Part shown: piece by piece, positions 5,552-5,922 of the stretch
Numbering within the stretch: position 1 is the stretch's first letter
How the letters are laid out: every line of letters starts with the position of its first letter
From: Pedosphaera sp.
Lineage (GTDB): Bacteria > Verrucomicrobiota > Verrucomicrobiia > Limisphaerales > SIAT01
Direction of reading: 5' to 3'
DNA: 5,922 nt
Assembly (NCBI GenBank): GCA_009691645.1
Contig: SIAT01000115.1
Coordinates: 1 to 5,922 of the forward strand
Translations under genes and position numbers: made by a program
The notes under the pieces: generated by a model
The model's database searches: none
Seen by the model: the letters and a program-made list of their open reading frames with translations, nothing else
Told to the model about the DNA's origin: nothing

Positions 5552-5922
5552 ATGTTAGCAAAACGCGTCATCCCCTGTCTCGACGTCCACGGCGGACAAG
5601 TCACCCGTGGCGTGCAGTTCGGCCGCGCCGAGGCGGGCGAATTGCGCAACGTGGGCGACCCCGTCGCGCTCGCTCTGCGCTACAACGAACAGGGCGCCGA
5701 CGAGATGGTCTTCTTCGACATCACCGCCAGCGCGCACGGTCGCGCCAGCATGATTGATGTCATCGAGCGCGCAGCCGACCAATGCTTCATGCCGCTCACC
5801 GTCGGCGGCGGCATTCGCACCGTGGACGACATGCAGACGATGCTGCGCGCCGGCGCCGACAAGGTCAGCATCAACTCCAGCGCGCTGGCCACGCCCGACC
5901 TCATCCGCGCCGGTGCCGAGAA
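5552..5922 (+). CDS. hisF: Imidazole glycerol phosphate synthase cyclase subunit HisF, N-terminal part
   Basis: HisF is the (beta/alpha)8-barrel cyclase that, with the glutaminase HisH, turns PRFAR and ammonia into imidazole glycerol phosphate and AICAR, linking histidine and purine synthesis in the cytoplasm. The first 123 residues are visible. They include MLAKRVIPCLDV with catalytic Asp11, GADEMVFFDITAS, LTVGGGIRTVDD and GADKVSINSSA, all family hallmarks. The second catalytic Asp (Asp130 in T. maritima numbering) lies past the window end. The first catalytic loop is unusual: compared with T. maritima HisF, residues 24-30 (GRAEAGE) replace two residues, a gain of five, and Lys19 of that loop is Arg19. 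The ATG at 5552 fits the family start exactly. Only a weak purine stretch (TAAGATG) lies upstream, and I see no clear promoter. No other his gene is in view, so its operon partners, if any, lie downstream. Confidence 0.96.
   Translation, partial: MLAKRVIPCLDVHGGQVTRGVQFGRAEAGELRNVGDPVALALRYNEQGADEMVFFDITASAHGRASMIDVIERAADQCFMPLTVGGGIRTVDDMQTMLRAGADKVSINSSALATPDLIRAGAE

Overview
GC-rich bacterial chromosomal DNA with ordinary housekeeping genes at both ends and, in the middle, a compact minus-strand run of four consecutive predicted lipoprotein genes. The proteins point to a Gram-negative, menaquinone-type bacterium outside the well-studied Gammaproteobacteria. I lean towards Verrucomicrobiota (Opitutales-like) because of the HisF loop, the small coiled-coil/winged-helix protein and the near absence of Shine-Dalgarno motifs. 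This placement is inference from remembered family patterns, not a search. I see no mobile elements, tRNA or rRNA genes, CRISPR arrays or prophage genes.

Layout. Positions 1-1009 (minus) hold the N-terminal 336 residues of a type IA topoisomerase (TopB/Topo III), cut by the window edge just after the catalytic tyrosine. A 183-bp divergent spacer separates it from a complete UbiE/MenG quinone methyltransferase (1193-1912, plus). That gene converges, with only 2 bp between stop codons, on the end of the lipoprotein cluster. Read 5' to 3' on the minus strand, the cluster is an LpoB-family protein (4825-4196), a large TPR-like lipoprotein (4177-3032), a YcfL/DUF1425-like lipoprotein (3035-2613) and an unrecognised fourth lipoprotein (2598-1915). 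Spacings of 18 bp, a 4-bp ATGA overlap and 14 bp indicate a single operon.

A 222-bp divergent spacer (4826-5047) carries a consensus TATAAT and a 30-bp-spaced direct repeat. It leads into a 127-aa plus-strand protein with an N-terminal coiled coil, a basic Ala/Lys/Pro linker and a C-terminal HARE-HTH-like winged helix, probably DNA-binding. A strong intrinsic terminator (5452-5483) ends that gene. The window closes with the 5' part of hisF (5552 onward), the cyclase subunit of imidazole-glycerol-phosphate synthase.

How the genes fit together. The lipoprotein operon is the most distinctive part. LpoB and YcfL are neighbours in E. coli, where LpoB activates the peptidoglycan synthase PBP1b from the outer membrane. 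Finding the pair with two further lipoproteins between and after them suggests an envelope complex whose other members are uncharacterised. The flanking topB, menG and hisF genes have no obvious functional link to it.
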